Below, piece after piece: positions 1 through 8,269 of a stretch of 64,000 nt of DNA. The notes below the pieces were generated by a model. The model saw only the letters and a program-made list of their open reading frames with translations, was not told where the DNA came from and searched no databases. Position 1 is the first letter of the stretch. Each line of letters starts with the position of its first letter. The stretch is from Deltaproteobacteria bacterium (GTDB lineage Bacteria > Desulfobacterota > Binatia > HRBIN30 > JACQVA1). Position numbers and translations under genes: made by a program. The stretch is from positions 62,001-126,000 of the forward strand of contig JACQVA010000012.1 of the NCBI GenBank assembly GCA_016210005.1. The letters are read 5' to 3'.

Positions 1-258
1 GTGCTCGAAGCGCAGGCAGCCGGTCTGCCCGTGCTCTGCAGCAACCGCGCTTCGCTGCCGGAGGTCGCCGGGGACGGCGCAGTGATCCTCGATCCGGAGC
101 AGCCAAGTACGTGGGTCGCCGCCATGCTCGATCTCCTCGAAAGTCGGGACCGGCGTGAACGTCTGGTTGATTGCGGCCTCGGCAACGCGCGCCAGTACAC
201 CTGGCAGCGCACGGCCGCCGCCGTGGCCTCGCTCTATGAAGAACTTCTCAATCACTGA
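1..258 (+). CDS. Glycosyltransferase, C-terminal part (cut by window edge)
   Basis: Only the last 85 codons lie in the window. The stretch beginning LEAQAAGLPVLCSNRASLPE, followed by a G-D-G-A-V-I-L-D-P turn and a helical tail, is the nucleotide-sugar-binding end of a GT-B (GT4-like) glycosyltransferase; the leading Glu fits the second Glu of the family's E-x7-E motif. The enzyme would transfer a sugar from a nucleotide sugar at the cytoplasmic face during surface polysaccharide assembly. The next glycosyltransferase starts 22 nt after the stop, so the two probably share an operon. The true start is outside the window. Confidence 0.85.
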   Translation: MLEAQAAGLPVLCSNRASLPEVAGDGAVILDPEQPSTWVAAMLDLLESRDRRERLVDCGLGNARQYTWQRTAAAVASLYEELLNH

Positions 259-280
259 GACATCCGCCGTCGAGCCGCCG

Positions 281-1573
281 ATGTCCAAACCCGCCGGCGG
301 CTGCCGCGTAACGGTGATGTCGCCCGGTGCGGAACTCGGCGGTGCGGAGAGAAGCTTGCTGGCGTTTCTGCAAGCCAGCGGGGCGTACGGGCTTGAGACC
401 TCGGTCATCCTGCCGCGCGGCGGGGCCTTGGCGCTGGCGCTGGCGTCGCAAGGGCGGCAAGGAAGGGTCGTGCAGCCGCCGCGGGCACTGCTGCGGCAAT
501 CTCGGCATCTACATCCGGTCAGCCTGGCGATGGCGACGCTGTTGCCGGTAGCGGTACCGCGCTATCTGGCACGGCTGGCGGCGGCAATCCGCGCCGAAGC
601 TCCGGACGTGCTCTATTCCAACGGCGTCAAGGCGCACTTGCTGGCAAGCGCGCTCGGACCGTGGCTCGGCGTGCCGGTGGTGTGGCACGTGCGCGACTTC
701 CTCGATGGGCCGCTGCTGACGCGCCTTGCGGACAAAGTGCCACAGCGGGTGATCGCGAATTCCGAAGCCGTGGCTGCGCACCTGTCTCGGGGCATGCGCC
801 AGCCGCACAAGGTCTGCGCCATCCACAACGCCGTCGATTTGAACGAGTTCTCGCCGGCCGGGCGGTCTAGCAGTGCGGCAATGCGTTACCCGGCCCCCTA
901 TCGTGTCGGGCTGCCCGCGGTGCTGGCGCGCTGGAAGGGCCAGCTCCTGTTCCTCGATGCCGTCGAGCGCATCCGCCAGCACTGCCCCGGCACCCTGTTC
1001 TTCATCATCGGCGGCAGCATCTACGACACCACCAGCGAATGGGGCTATGAACGCGAGTTGCGGGGCGAGATCGCCCGCCGCCGGCTGGATGAAGTGGTTG
1101 TTATCACCGGCTTCCAACGCGACATGGCGCCATGGTACCGCGCGCTGGACGTCTGCGTGCACGCCTCGACTCGACCCGAGCCGTTCGGCCGCACGGTGAT
1201 GGAAGCGATGGCCTGCGGCCGCGCGCTGGTGGCGGCCCGTGCCGGTGGAATTCCCGAGTTGGTTAGCCATGGACAAAATGGTCTCCTCTATCCCATGGGC
1301 GACGCCCGCGCCCTCGCCGATGCCGTGGTCATGCTCTTGAGCAATCCGCGCGAGCGGCTCCGCTTGGGTGTGGCGGCGAGAGCGGCGGCCGTCGAGCGCT
1401 TCTCACCCGAACGCTACGCGGCCAGCATTGCTTCAGTGCTACGGGCGGCAGCGGATAGTAAGACCAGGTGTGTGTACAACGGATTAGACAGATCGAACGG
1501 ATTCTGCGGAGAGACCCGGGCGCGGATCTCACCGGATCTCAGAGGATCCGAACGCTCCGGTCAATCCGCCTAA
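281..1573 (+). CDS. GT4-family glycosyltransferase with a repeat-encoded C-terminal tail
   Basis: A 430-residue GT-B glycosyltransferase. The ATG at 281 is chosen because similarity starts immediately after it (MSPGAELGGAERSLLAFL, the GGAE acceptor loop); the frame stays open upstream but runs into the preceding gene. The C-terminal half has EPFGRTVMEAMACG (E-x7-E) and a GGIPE loop, as expected for GT4 enzymes. It likely builds a surface glycan at the inner membrane with its neighbours. The last roughly 33 codons are unlike the family and are read through the inverted repeat at 1477-1589, which also supplies the stop codon. The original C-terminus was probably replaced by the repeat. Confidence 0.85.
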   Translation: MSKPAGGCRVTVMSPGAELGGAERSLLAFLQASGAYGLETSVILPRGGALALALASQGRQGRVVQPPRALLRQSRHLHPVSLAMATLLPVAVPRYLARLAAAIRAEAPDVLYSNGVKAHLLASALGPWLGVPVVWHVRDFLDGPLLTRLADKVPQRVIANSEAVAAHLSRGMRQPHKVCAIHNAVDLNEFSPAGRSSSAAMRYPAPYRVGLPAVLARWKGQLLFLDAVERIRQHCPGTLFFIIGGSIYDTTSEWGYERELRGEIARRRLDEVVVITGFQRDMAPWYRALDVCVHASTRPEPFGRTVMEAMACGRALVAARAGGIPELVSHGQNGLLYPMGDARALADAVVMLLSNPRERLRLGVAARAAAVERFSPERYAASIASVLRAAADSKTRCVYNGLDRSNGFCGETRARISPDLRGSERSGQSA

Positions 1574-1589
1574 TCCGTTCAATCCGTTG
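1477..1589. repeat. Hairpin repeat of 9-nt units, copy 1
   Basis: Two 27-nt arms (1477-1503 and 1563-1589) form an imperfect inverted repeat with 20 of 27 positions paired, separated by 59 nt. Each arm consists of three 9-nt units; on the right these are AATCCGCCT, AATCCGTTC and AATCCGTTG, and on the left they are reversed (CAACGGATT, AGACAGATC, GAACGGATT). Related copies lie at 8153-8240 and 10516-10694. It overlaps the 3' end of the upstream glycosyltransferase gene. Origin and function are unknown. Confidence 0.8.
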
Positions 1590-1612
1590 TAGCATCACCG
1601 CCAAGGCGTAGG

Positions 1613-2671
1613 ATGCACCGGCAACTGCACCAGTATCACCCGATCATCGGCTATCACTTCGTCCCGGGAGTGAAGGCCCGCGTGGAGCACGAGGGCGGGG
1701 GCTATCTCGTGCGGGTCAACCAGGCCGGCTTTCGTTGCGACCACGAGTTCGTGCCGCACAAGCGGCCCGGTACGTTTCGCGTCCTGCTGTTCGGTGACTC
1801 CTACACCGCCGGTGACGGGGTGAGCAACCGCTATCGTTACGGCAACCTCATGGAGCGCGCCATTGCGGACCTCGAGGTCTACAACTTCGGTCTCTCAGGG
1901 ACCGGAACCGATCAGCAGTACCTGATCTTCCGTCAGATGGCGGCGGACATCGAGCATGATCTCATCGTCATCAGCGTGTTCGTCGAAAACATCCGCCGGG
2001 TGACGGCCCGTTACCGCCCCTGGGTCACTCACGACGGCGAGGTGTTGGTCTTCTTCAAGCCGTACTTCCAGATCGACGACGATGGTCACCTGCGGCTGCA
2101 CCACGTGCCGGTGCCGAAAGGCCCGATTCGTCCCGCAGTGCTGCCGCGCAGCGAGTGGCGTCACTTCGATCAGGGCGGCCGGCTGACGTGGCTGCGCGAT
2201 ACGGTCAATCGGCTGGGGCCGGGCGCCAAGGATCTGGTGCAGCGTCTAACCCGCTATCAACCGTTGCCGGCATACGGCCAGAGCAACAGCCCAGCCTGGC
2301 AGTTGATGAAGCGCATTCTCGCGCAATGGATCACCGAGGCAACCGTGCCGGTGGTGATCTGCCCGATACCGCTGTCCCAGCACATCGACGAGACCGCCTC
2401 CGCCGCCTCGTACCGGGCGCGCTTCGGCGAGCTACACGGTCCGCCCCTTGTCACGGTGCACGATCCCTTGCCGGCCTTTCATCACTTCAGCCGCAGTGAG
2501 CGCAGCCAGTTGCGTTTTCGCCAGGATCCGCACTTCACCGCCGCCGGCCACCGCGTGCTGGCCGAATCCCTCGGCGCTGTAGTGCACTCGTTCATTGGCC
2601 AGGAGATCCAGTGTCGGCCATCGTTCTCGGCATCTCGGCTTTTTACCACGACTCCGCCGCCGCCATTGTGA
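1613..2671 (+). CDS. SGNH/GDSL-family hydrolase-like protein
   Basis: A 352-residue protein with the SGNH signature. Block I is FGDSYTAGDG with the catalytic Ser at residue 63, an N-F-G-L-S-G-T-G-T-D block follows, and the C-terminal D-P-H (D305, H307) is the usual catalytic Asp/His pair. Family members are esterases or acyltransferases; inside polysaccharide loci they typically add or remove O-acetyl groups, a reasonable inference here given the flanking glycosyltransferases and carbamoyltransferase. No signal peptide or membrane segment is evident. The ATG at 1613 is 24 nt past the hairpin repeat. The 3' end overlaps the next gene by 61 nt, implying cotranscription and possibly coupled translation. 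Confidence 0.8.
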   Translation: MHRQLHQYHPIIGYHFVPGVKARVEHEGGGYLVRVNQAGFRCDHEFVPHKRPGTFRVLLFGDSYTAGDGVSNRYRYGNLMERAIADLEVYNFGLSGTGTDQQYLIFRQMAADIEHDLIVISVFVENIRRVTARYRPWVTHDGEVLVFFKPYFQIDDDGHLRLHHVPVPKGPIRPAVLPRSEWRHFDQGGRLTWLRDTVNRLGPGAKDLVQRLTRYQPLPAYGQSNSPAWQLMKRILAQWITEATVPVVICPIPLSQHIDETASAASYRARFGELHGPPLVTVHDPLPAFHHFSRSERSQLRFRQDPHFTAAGHRVLAESLGAVVHSFIGQEIQCRPSFSASRLFTTTPPPPL

Positions 2672-4449
2672 GAGACGGCAGGATCGTTGCCGCGGCGCAG
2701 GAGGAGCGCTTCTCGCGCAAGAAGCACGACCCGCGCTTTCCCCGCCACGCGGTCAACTACTGTCTGGAAGAGGCCTTCGTCGAGCCGGAGCGGCTGACCG
2801 CGGTGGTCTTCTATGACAACCCGCTGCTGACGTTCGACCGGGTTCTCAAAACCCTGCTGAGCGTGGCGCCCAAGGGACGAGACCAGTGGGTGCAGGCCGC
2901 GCGCTCGATGTTGGGAGTGAAGCTGTTTGTGGCGCGTCACATCCGCCGGTGCCTCAACGTCGATGTCCCCGTCCTGTTCACGCGCCATCATCTCGCCCAT
3001 GCCGCCTCGGCGTTCTATCCCTCGCCGTTCGCGCGGGCGGCGATTCTGACGCTGGATGGCGTCGGAGAGTGGGCGACCGGCAGCATTGCCGTGGGTGCGG
3101 GGGAAACCATCCGAACGTTGAAGGAGACTTGCTTCCCTCACTCACTCGGCCTGCTTTACAGCGCCTTCACCTATTTCTGCGGCTTCAAGGTGAACTCGGG
3201 CGAGTACAAGCTCATGGGCCTGGCGCCCTACGGCACGCCACGTTACGCGGACCTGATTCGCGAGCATCTCATTGCGGTGAAGCCCGACGGCTCGTTCCGG
3301 CTCAACCTCGATTACTTCGGCTATCTCGACAGCGACGTGATGACCAACGAGCGATTCGCCGCTCTTTTCGGCGGGCCGCCGCGCCGGCGCGAGACGCGCA
3401 TCACACGGCGAGAGATGGATCTGGCGGCCTCGGTGCAGCAGGTCACGGAAGAGGTGGTGCTGCGCATGGCTGGCCACGCCCGGGAGCTCACCGGCATGCG
3501 CGACCTCTGTTTGGCCGGCGGGGTGGCCCTCAACTGTGTGGCCAACGGGCGCTTGTTGCGCGAGGGCGTGTTCGAGCGCATCTGGATTCAGCCGGCCGCG
3601 GGTGATGCCGGCGGCGCTCTGGGGGCGGCTCTCGCGGCTACACACCAGCGCTTCGGGGTGCCGCGCCAAGTTCCCGCTGGCGGGCGCGACGCGCAGCAGG
3701 GCAGCTACCTCGGCCCCGCTTACTCGCCCGCGGAAGTGCGCGCCTTCCTGGATTGGAACGGATACCCGTACGAAGCCGTCAAAGACGTCCCACTGCGCGC
3801 CGAACGGATTGCCCGCGCTCTCGACGACGGCAAGGTTGTCGGCTTCTTTTCCGGGCGGGCCGAATTCGGCCCGCGCGCCTTGGGTGCTCGCTCCATTCTC
3901 GGTGACCCGCGCCGGCCCGAGACGCAGGTGCAGATGAACCTCAAGATCAAGTACCGCGAATCCTTTCGCCCTTTTGCCCCGTCGGTGCTGGCTGAGCGCT
4001 GTCAGGAGTACTTCGAGCTCGACCGCGATAGCCCTTACATGTTGCTGGTCGCCCCGGTGCGCCGCGAGCGCCGGCGAGCCGTGAACGGCACCGGCGTCAG
4101 CACCGGCGATGACGACCTGCTCGCGGTCGTGCGGCAGGCGCGCAGCGATGTTCCGGCGGTGACTCACGTCGATCACAGCGCGCGCGTGCACACGGTCGAG
4201 CGCGCCGTCCATCCCGACTTTCACGCGGTTGTCAGCGCCTTCGCCCAGCGCACGGGCTGCGGCGTGCTGGTCAATACCTCGTTCAACGTGCGTGGCGAAC
4301 CGATCGTGTGCACGCCCGAGGACGCCTACCGCTGCTTCATGCGCACGGAGATGGATATGCTCGTGTTGGAGGATTGCCTGCTTTACAAGGAACAGCAGCC
4401 GCCGGCGCCCGCCGACGGCCAGTGGCAGCAACGCTATGAACTCGACTGA
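2611..4449 (+). CDS. Carbamoyltransferase (NodU/CmcH family)
   Basis: A 612-residue protein of typical family length starting at GTG 2611 behind AGGAG. The N-terminal half is an ASKHA ATPase-like fold beginning LGISAFYHDSAAAIVRDG, with the metal/carbamoyl-adenylate histidines in TRHHLAHAASAF (H126, H127, H130) and a CLAGGVALNCVANG glycine loop. The C-terminal half has FSGRAEFGPRALGARSIL and NTSFNVRGEPIVCTPEDA, both family signatures. It uses carbamoyl phosphate and ATP to O-carbamoylate a substrate. In this locus that is most likely a sugar of the surface glycan, but the sequence does not identify the acceptor. It overlaps both neighbouring genes. Confidence 0.93.
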   Translation: MSAIVLGISAFYHDSAAAIVRDGRIVAAAQEERFSRKKHDPRFPRHAVNYCLEEAFVEPERLTAVVFYDNPLLTFDRVLKTLLSVAPKGRDQWVQAARSMLGVKLFVARHIRRCLNVDVPVLFTRHHLAHAASAFYPSPFARAAILTLDGVGEWATGSIAVGAGETIRTLKETCFPHSLGLLYSAFTYFCGFKVNSGEYKLMGLAPYGTPRYADLIREHLIAVKPDGSFRLNLDYFGYLDSDVMTNERFAALFGGPPRRRETRITRREMDLAASVQQVTEEVVLRMAGHARELTGMRDLCLAGGVALNCVANGRLLREGVFERIWIQPAAGDAGGALGAALAATHQRFGVPRQVPAGGRDAQQGSYLGPAYSPAEVRAFLDWNGYPYEAVKDVPLRAERIARALDDGKVVGFFSGRAEFGPRALGARSILGDPRRPETQVQMNLKIKYRESFRPFAPSVLAERCQEYFELDRDSPYMLLVAPVRRERRRAVNGTGVSTGDDDLLAVVRQARSDVPAVTHVDHSARVHTVERAVHPDFHAVVSAFAQRTGCGVLVNTSFNVRGEPIVCTPEDAYRCFMRTEMDMLVLEDCLLYKEQQPPAPADGQWQQRYELD

Positions 4450-4768
4450 TGAGCGGGCGCTGCGCAAGTTCTTCGCCAAAACCCTGGTGCCGGTGGCCGC
4501 CTCACTCCGTGCTCGCGGCGTCCAGCTGCTACTGCTCGCGCCGGAACCCGAGCTGGCTTCTTGGTACGCGGATGCAGAGCGCGGCGCGCCGGACTTCAGC
4601 GAGATTGAAGCGGGTGATTGCGAGCGCCAGTTGCGCGCGCTGTGGCAGCGTCAGGGTCTGCCCGAGTTGGCCTTGCTGGCGGCTGAGCTGATGCGCCTGG
4701 CCCGAGACTTAGAATTCGACGATGAGCAGGCGGCTGACGTATCACCATTCATCTACACCATGTACTGA
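4436..4768 (+). CDS. Small hypothetical protein coupled to the carbamoyltransferase
   Basis: A 110-residue soluble protein starting at ATG 4436, 14 nt inside the carbamoyltransferase gene, so its translation is probably coupled. I do not recognise the family. It is acidic and alpha-helical, starts DERALRKFFAKTLVPVAASL and ends with the aromatic tail SPFIYTMY; there are no membrane segments or cysteine motifs. Position suggests an accessory of carbamoyl or glycan transfer. The small protein more often found beside carbamoyltransferases (DUF5989) is shorter and membrane-spanning, so this is not it. Confidence 0.65.
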   Translation: MNSTDERALRKFFAKTLVPVAASLRARGVQLLLLAPEPELASWYADAERGAPDFSEIEAGDCERQLRALWQRQGLPELALLAAELMRLARDLEFDDEQAADVSPFIYTMY

Positions 4769-4792
4769 AGGCAGCGAGCGGTAGCCCGAGCT

Positions 4793-5959
4793 ATGAATAA
4801 CACTCCCGTGAACGGCCGGCGCCGGCTCCGGGTGCTGCACGTGGGTAAGTACTACCCGCCGCACGCCGGCGGAATCGAGACCCACCTCTCTGCCCTCTGT
4901 GGCGGGTTGCGGCGGCTGGTGGACGTCGAGATCATGGTCGCGAGCGAAGACGGCACCAGCCGCGAAGAGGCCGTCGACGGCGTGCCCGTGACCCGGGTTG
5001 CCACCATGATGGATGTCGCTTCCGCGCCGGTGTGCCCGGGCATGGTCCGCGGTATTCGCGCCACACAGGCGGATATCATTCATCTCCATCTGCCGAACCC
5101 GGCCGCCGTCCTCGCCTACCTGGCCAGCGGCCGGAACCTCCCCTTGGTGGCCTCGTATCACAGCGACATCGTGCGCCAGAAAGTTCTCGGGCGCGGCTTC
5201 GCTCCGTTCCTGCAGCGCTTCCTGCGGCGCTGCGTGGCCATAATCGTAGCCTCGCCCAATTACCTCGACAGCTCTCCGGTCCTGCAGCGCCACCGCCAGC
5301 GCTGCCGCGTGATTCCGTACGGAATCGCCGGTGCCGACTTCCGGGAGAGCGATGAGCGGCAGGTGGACGGTATTAGGCAGCGCTACGGCTCCCCGCTCAT
5401 CCTCAGCGTCGGGCGTCTCGTCTATTACAAAGGGCTGCCCTACTTGATCCGCGCCATGGGCCAGGTGGGGGCGCGGCTGCTCATCGTCGGCGACGGCCCG
5501 CTGCGTGCCATCCTCGAGCAAGAGGCCGCGGCCCTCGAGGTCAGCGACCGAGTGATCTTCCTCGGCCCCGTGCCCGATGTGCGTCCGTACTACCACGCCG
5601 CCGACGTCTTCGTGCTGGCGTCGGTGGCGCGCAGTGAGGCGTTCGGCATCGTGCAGTTGGAAGCGATGGCGAGCGGAGTGCCGGTGGTCAACACCTGGCT
5701 GAAATCCGGCGTGCCGTTCGTATCCCGCAACGGCCGCACTGGGCTGACGGTGCCGCCGGAAGATCCCGATGCGCTCGCTGATGCCATTAATCTGCTGCTC
5801 GCTGACAAAGAACTGCGCGCGCGCTGTGGCGCGGCGGCGCGGCGCCGAGTGCAGGAAGACTTCAGCGTCGAGACCATGGTCGAGCGCACGGCGCAGCTCT
5901 ACCGCGAGGTACTCGCCGCCCAGCCGGCGTGCGACGCCTCAGCCGTCGTAGAATCGTGA
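4793..5959 (+). CDS. GT4-family glycosyltransferase
   Basis: A 388-residue GT-B enzyme. The N-terminal domain has HVGKYYPPHAGGIETHLSAL (acceptor-side GG-I-E loop). The C-terminal domain has SVGRLVYYKGLPYLIRAM, VGDGPLR, and RSEAFGIVQLEAMASGVPVV with the E-x7-E donor-binding motif. Length and motifs match lipopolysaccharide or exopolysaccharide mannosyl/galactosyl-transferase-type GT4 proteins; donor and acceptor cannot be read from sequence. ATG 4793 lies 24 nt after the preceding stop, and the next gene begins 10 nt after this one ends, so it belongs to the same plus-strand operon. Confidence 0.9.
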   Translation: MNNTPVNGRRRLRVLHVGKYYPPHAGGIETHLSALCGGLRRLVDVEIMVASEDGTSREEAVDGVPVTRVATMMDVASAPVCPGMVRGIRATQADIIHLHLPNPAAVLAYLASGRNLPLVASYHSDIVRQKVLGRGFAPFLQRFLRRCVAIIVASPNYLDSSPVLQRHRQRCRVIPYGIAGADFRESDERQVDGIRQRYGSPLILSVGRLVYYKGLPYLIRAMGQVGARLLIVGDGPLRAILEQEAAALEVSDRVIFLGPVPDVRPYYHAADVFVLASVARSEAFGIVQLEAMASGVPVVNTWLKSGVPFVSRNGRTGLTVPPEDPDALADAINLLLADKELRARCGAAARRRVQEDFSVETMVERTAQLYREVLAAQPACDASAVVES

Positions 5960-5969
5960 GGTAGGCCTG

Positions 5970-7922
5970 GTGTTGAAGTACATCGTACTCGGCGTGACCG
6001 CGGTAACCTTCGCGCTCTTGATTACCCCCGGGATACGAGCGCTGGCGTTGCGGCTCGGAGCCGTAGACGAGCCCGGCGGACGCCATGTCCACCACCAGCC
6101 GGTCCCGCGCCTGGGCGGGCTCGCCGTGCTCGGCGCGCTCGCCGGCGCGCTGGCTGTCGGGCGTGCCGTAGACCTCCTGTTCTTCGACGTCTTCGTAGGC
6201 TACGGCTGGGGCTGGGCCTGGCTGCTCCCCGGGGCGTTGGTCGTGGTAGCGACCGGAGTGGTTGACGACGTGCGCAGCCTGGGCCCGTTGGCGAAGCTGT
6301 GCTGCCAGATAATTGCCGGGGCGATTGCGCTGGCCGGCGGCTACGCCATCAGCGCAGTGAGCAACCCCTTCGGCGGCGGGCCGATCGCGCTGGGCTGGTT
6401 GGCCGCGCCCGTCACACTGCTGTGGGTGGTTGGCATCACCAATGCCTTCAACCTGATTGATGGTCTCGACGGTTTGGCGGCCGGGGTCGCATTGATCGCT
6501 TCGGCTACGCTATTCGTGATGTCAGTTGCCGGCGGCCGCATCGAGGTGGCGCTGTTGTCAGTGGCACTGGCGGGAGCGCTGGCCGGCTTCTTGTACTACA
6601 ACTTCAACCCGGCCTCGATCTTCCTCGGCGACTGCGGCAGTTTGCTGCTCGGCTATCTGCTGGCCACCCTGTCGATCCGGGCCTCGCACAAGGGCGCGAC
6701 CGCGGTCGTCATCTTGGTGCCCATCCTGACCTTGGGCTTGCCGATCATGGATACGCTGCTGGCGATGCTGCGCCGGCTCCTGGGTGCCCTGCGCGTGGTG
6801 CAGTCGGACCGCTCGCGCAACGAGTACCGCTTCCTGGTCATCGGCTCGGCCTCGATCTTCCGCGCCGATCGCGAGCATATCCATCACCGGCTGTTAGCGC
6901 TGGGGTTGACCCATCGGCGGGCGGTGCTGGTGCTCTACGGTGCTTGCCTGCTCCTGGCGGGCGCCGCGCTGCTGCTGGTGCTGACGTCTGGGGCCAACAC
7001 CACGGTGGTAGGCCTGGTCGTGGCCGCGGCCATGTTTGCCGGCATCCGTAAGCTCGGCTACCACGAGATCGAAATCGTGCGCCGGGGCACGCTCCTGCCG
7101 CTGTTCGAGCTGCCGGTGTTCAACCGGCGCCTGTTCCATGCCTTGGTCGACGGCGGGTTCGTCGGGGCGGCGTACTTGGGGGCTTTCTTTCTGGTGTCTC
7201 CCAACGGTCTGTCGCCCAGTGCCCGCGCTTACGCGCTGTTGAGCCTGGCCGCGGTGGCGGCGGTGAAGTTGATCGCGCTTGCCTACAGCGGCGTTTACGA
7301 GCGTAGCTATCGCCACCCAAGCGCCGGCGACGTGATGGCGTTGCTTAAGAGCGTCATGGCAGCCCAAGCGGCGGCGATCGCCATGCTGGTGCTCTGCTAC
7401 GGGGTGCCCGAGCACGCGCTGGCACTGCTCGTGCTCGACTCGTACCTGACGGCAACCTTGGTGGTCGGGGCGCGGTTGTTGTTCTGGCTGCTCGAATTCG
7501 CCGCTCGCAGTCAGCGCGCGGCGCCGGCATCGCCGGTGCTGATATATGGTGCCGGCTCGGGCGGCAGCTCGCTGCTGCGGGAGATCGTCCAGAACCCGGC
7601 ACTGGGCCTGCATCCGGTTGGGTTTGCTGACGACCTACCGAGCCTTTGGGGGCGCCAGGTCAACGGCGTTCCGGTGCTTGGTGGTAGCGACCGGCTTGCC
7701 GAAATGATTCGGCAACACCGTGTACAGCAAGTGATCGTCGCCAGCCCCAAGATCGCCCCCGAGCGCGTCCAAGCCGCGGCTGCGGCTTGCCGACTCTGTG
7801 GCGCGCAGCTGCGCCAGTTCCGCATGACCCTTGAACCCGCCTCGCCCGCCGTAGCACTGTTAGCCGCCTCTCTAGTCACACCAAGTGAGCGCGCGCCTTC
7901 GTACCAACAAGCCGGACGATGA
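5970..7922 (+). CDS. WecA/MraY-like phosphoglycosyltransferase fused to a CapD-type NAD-binding domain
   Basis: A 650-residue membrane protein with two recognisable halves. Residues 1 to about 330 are a polytopic WecA/TagO-type enzyme that transfers a sugar-1-phosphate to undecaprenyl phosphate: DEPGGRHVHHQPVPRLGG near 33-50, GVVDDVRSLG near 97, FNLIDGLDGLAAG near 160, FLGDCGSLLLG near 219, and REHIHHRLL near 300. After more helices, residues from about 520 hold a Rossmann domain with LIYGAGSGGSSLLREI, followed by VNGVPVLGG, as in the N-terminal region of CapD/WbpM-like sugar dehydratases. The dehydratase catalytic domain is absent. Start is GTG 5970. It probably initiates synthesis of the repeat unit extended by the upstream glycosyltransferases. 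Confidence 0.85.
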   Translation: MLKYIVLGVTAVTFALLITPGIRALALRLGAVDEPGGRHVHHQPVPRLGGLAVLGALAGALAVGRAVDLLFFDVFVGYGWGWAWLLPGALVVVATGVVDDVRSLGPLAKLCCQIIAGAIALAGGYAISAVSNPFGGGPIALGWLAAPVTLLWVVGITNAFNLIDGLDGLAAGVALIASATLFVMSVAGGRIEVALLSVALAGALAGFLYYNFNPASIFLGDCGSLLLGYLLATLSIRASHKGATAVVILVPILTLGLPIMDTLLAMLRRLLGALRVVQSDRSRNEYRFLVIGSASIFRADREHIHHRLLALGLTHRRAVLVLYGACLLLAGAALLLVLTSGANTTVVGLVVAAAMFAGIRKLGYHEIEIVRRGTLLPLFELPVFNRRLFHALVDGGFVGAAYLGAFFLVSPNGLSPSARAYALLSLAAVAAVKLIALAYSGVYERSYRHPSAGDVMALLKSVMAAQAAAIAMLVLCYGVPEHALALLVLDSYLTATLVVGARLLFWLLEFAARSQRAAPASPVLIYGAGSGGSSLLREIVQNPALGLHPVGFADDLPSLWGRQVNGVPVLGGSDRLAEMIRQHRVQQVIVASPKIAPERVQAAAAACRLCGAQLRQFRMTLEPASPAVALLAASLVTPSERAPSYQQAGR

Positions 7923-8152
7923 ACATGTCCGACAGCTTGCCCGCCCGACGTCCTGCCTGATTAGCCTGCCCGTGGCCGTTGCGGCCGACTCCCTCCATAG
8001 TTGACCCTACGAGACTCGGTGATTGTTGCTCCCTGGCGGTAGTGTGTCTTGGTGCCGTTCGGCACCAGGGGCGTTGGCTCACGCGGAGACGCGGAGTCGC
8101 CGAGACCAGGCCAGTCCCTCCGCGAACGCGGCACTGGGCCCGGACTTCGCTA
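7923..8152. other. Gene-free spacer with short repeats
   Basis: No convincing coding sequence. Positions 8051-8066 hold the perfect palindrome GGTGCCGTTCGGCACC; the pairing can extend a few bases but no T-tract follows, so it is not a clear terminator. Positions 8081-8104 are three tandem 8-nt units (ACGCGGAG twice, then TCGCCGAG), with an inverted CTCCGCG at 8118-8124. Repeats of this kind are common in bacterial intergenic DNA. No promoter is identifiable. Confidence 0.5.
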
Positions 8153-8240
8153 ACAGCCGATTGATCGGATGGAACGGAGTTCACGGGGAAAAGAGGGCCG
8201 CGAGGCGATCCGAGTCCGCCCAATCCGCTTAATCAGTTGC
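8153..8240. repeat. Hairpin repeat of 9-nt units, copy 2
   Basis: Arms 8153-8179 and 8214-8240 are 27 nt each, with 18 of 27 positions paired and a 34-nt loop. The right arm contains the units AATCCGCTT and AATCAGTTG preceded by a degraded unit. Arm length and 9-nt phasing match copy 1; the loop sequences differ. It lies 29 nt before the GIY-YIG element. Confidence 0.75.
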
Positions 8241-8269
8241 AAGCCTTCGGGCGGCCACGCGAGCAGCGC

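Noticed and set aside
3142-4479. Long minus-strand frame opposite the carbamoyltransferase, and similar long frames opposite thiC (57496-59175), the NrfD/Fe-S genes (13531-14919) and the ATPase (38857-39738)
   Set aside because: High GC opens antisense frames. These translations are rich in His, Arg, Gln, Gly and Val, match no family, and lie opposite clearly conserved proteins.
8051-8066. Intrinsic terminator after the WecA-like gene
   Set aside because: The palindrome has a 2-4 nt loop, no T-tract, and is 128 nt from the stop codon.
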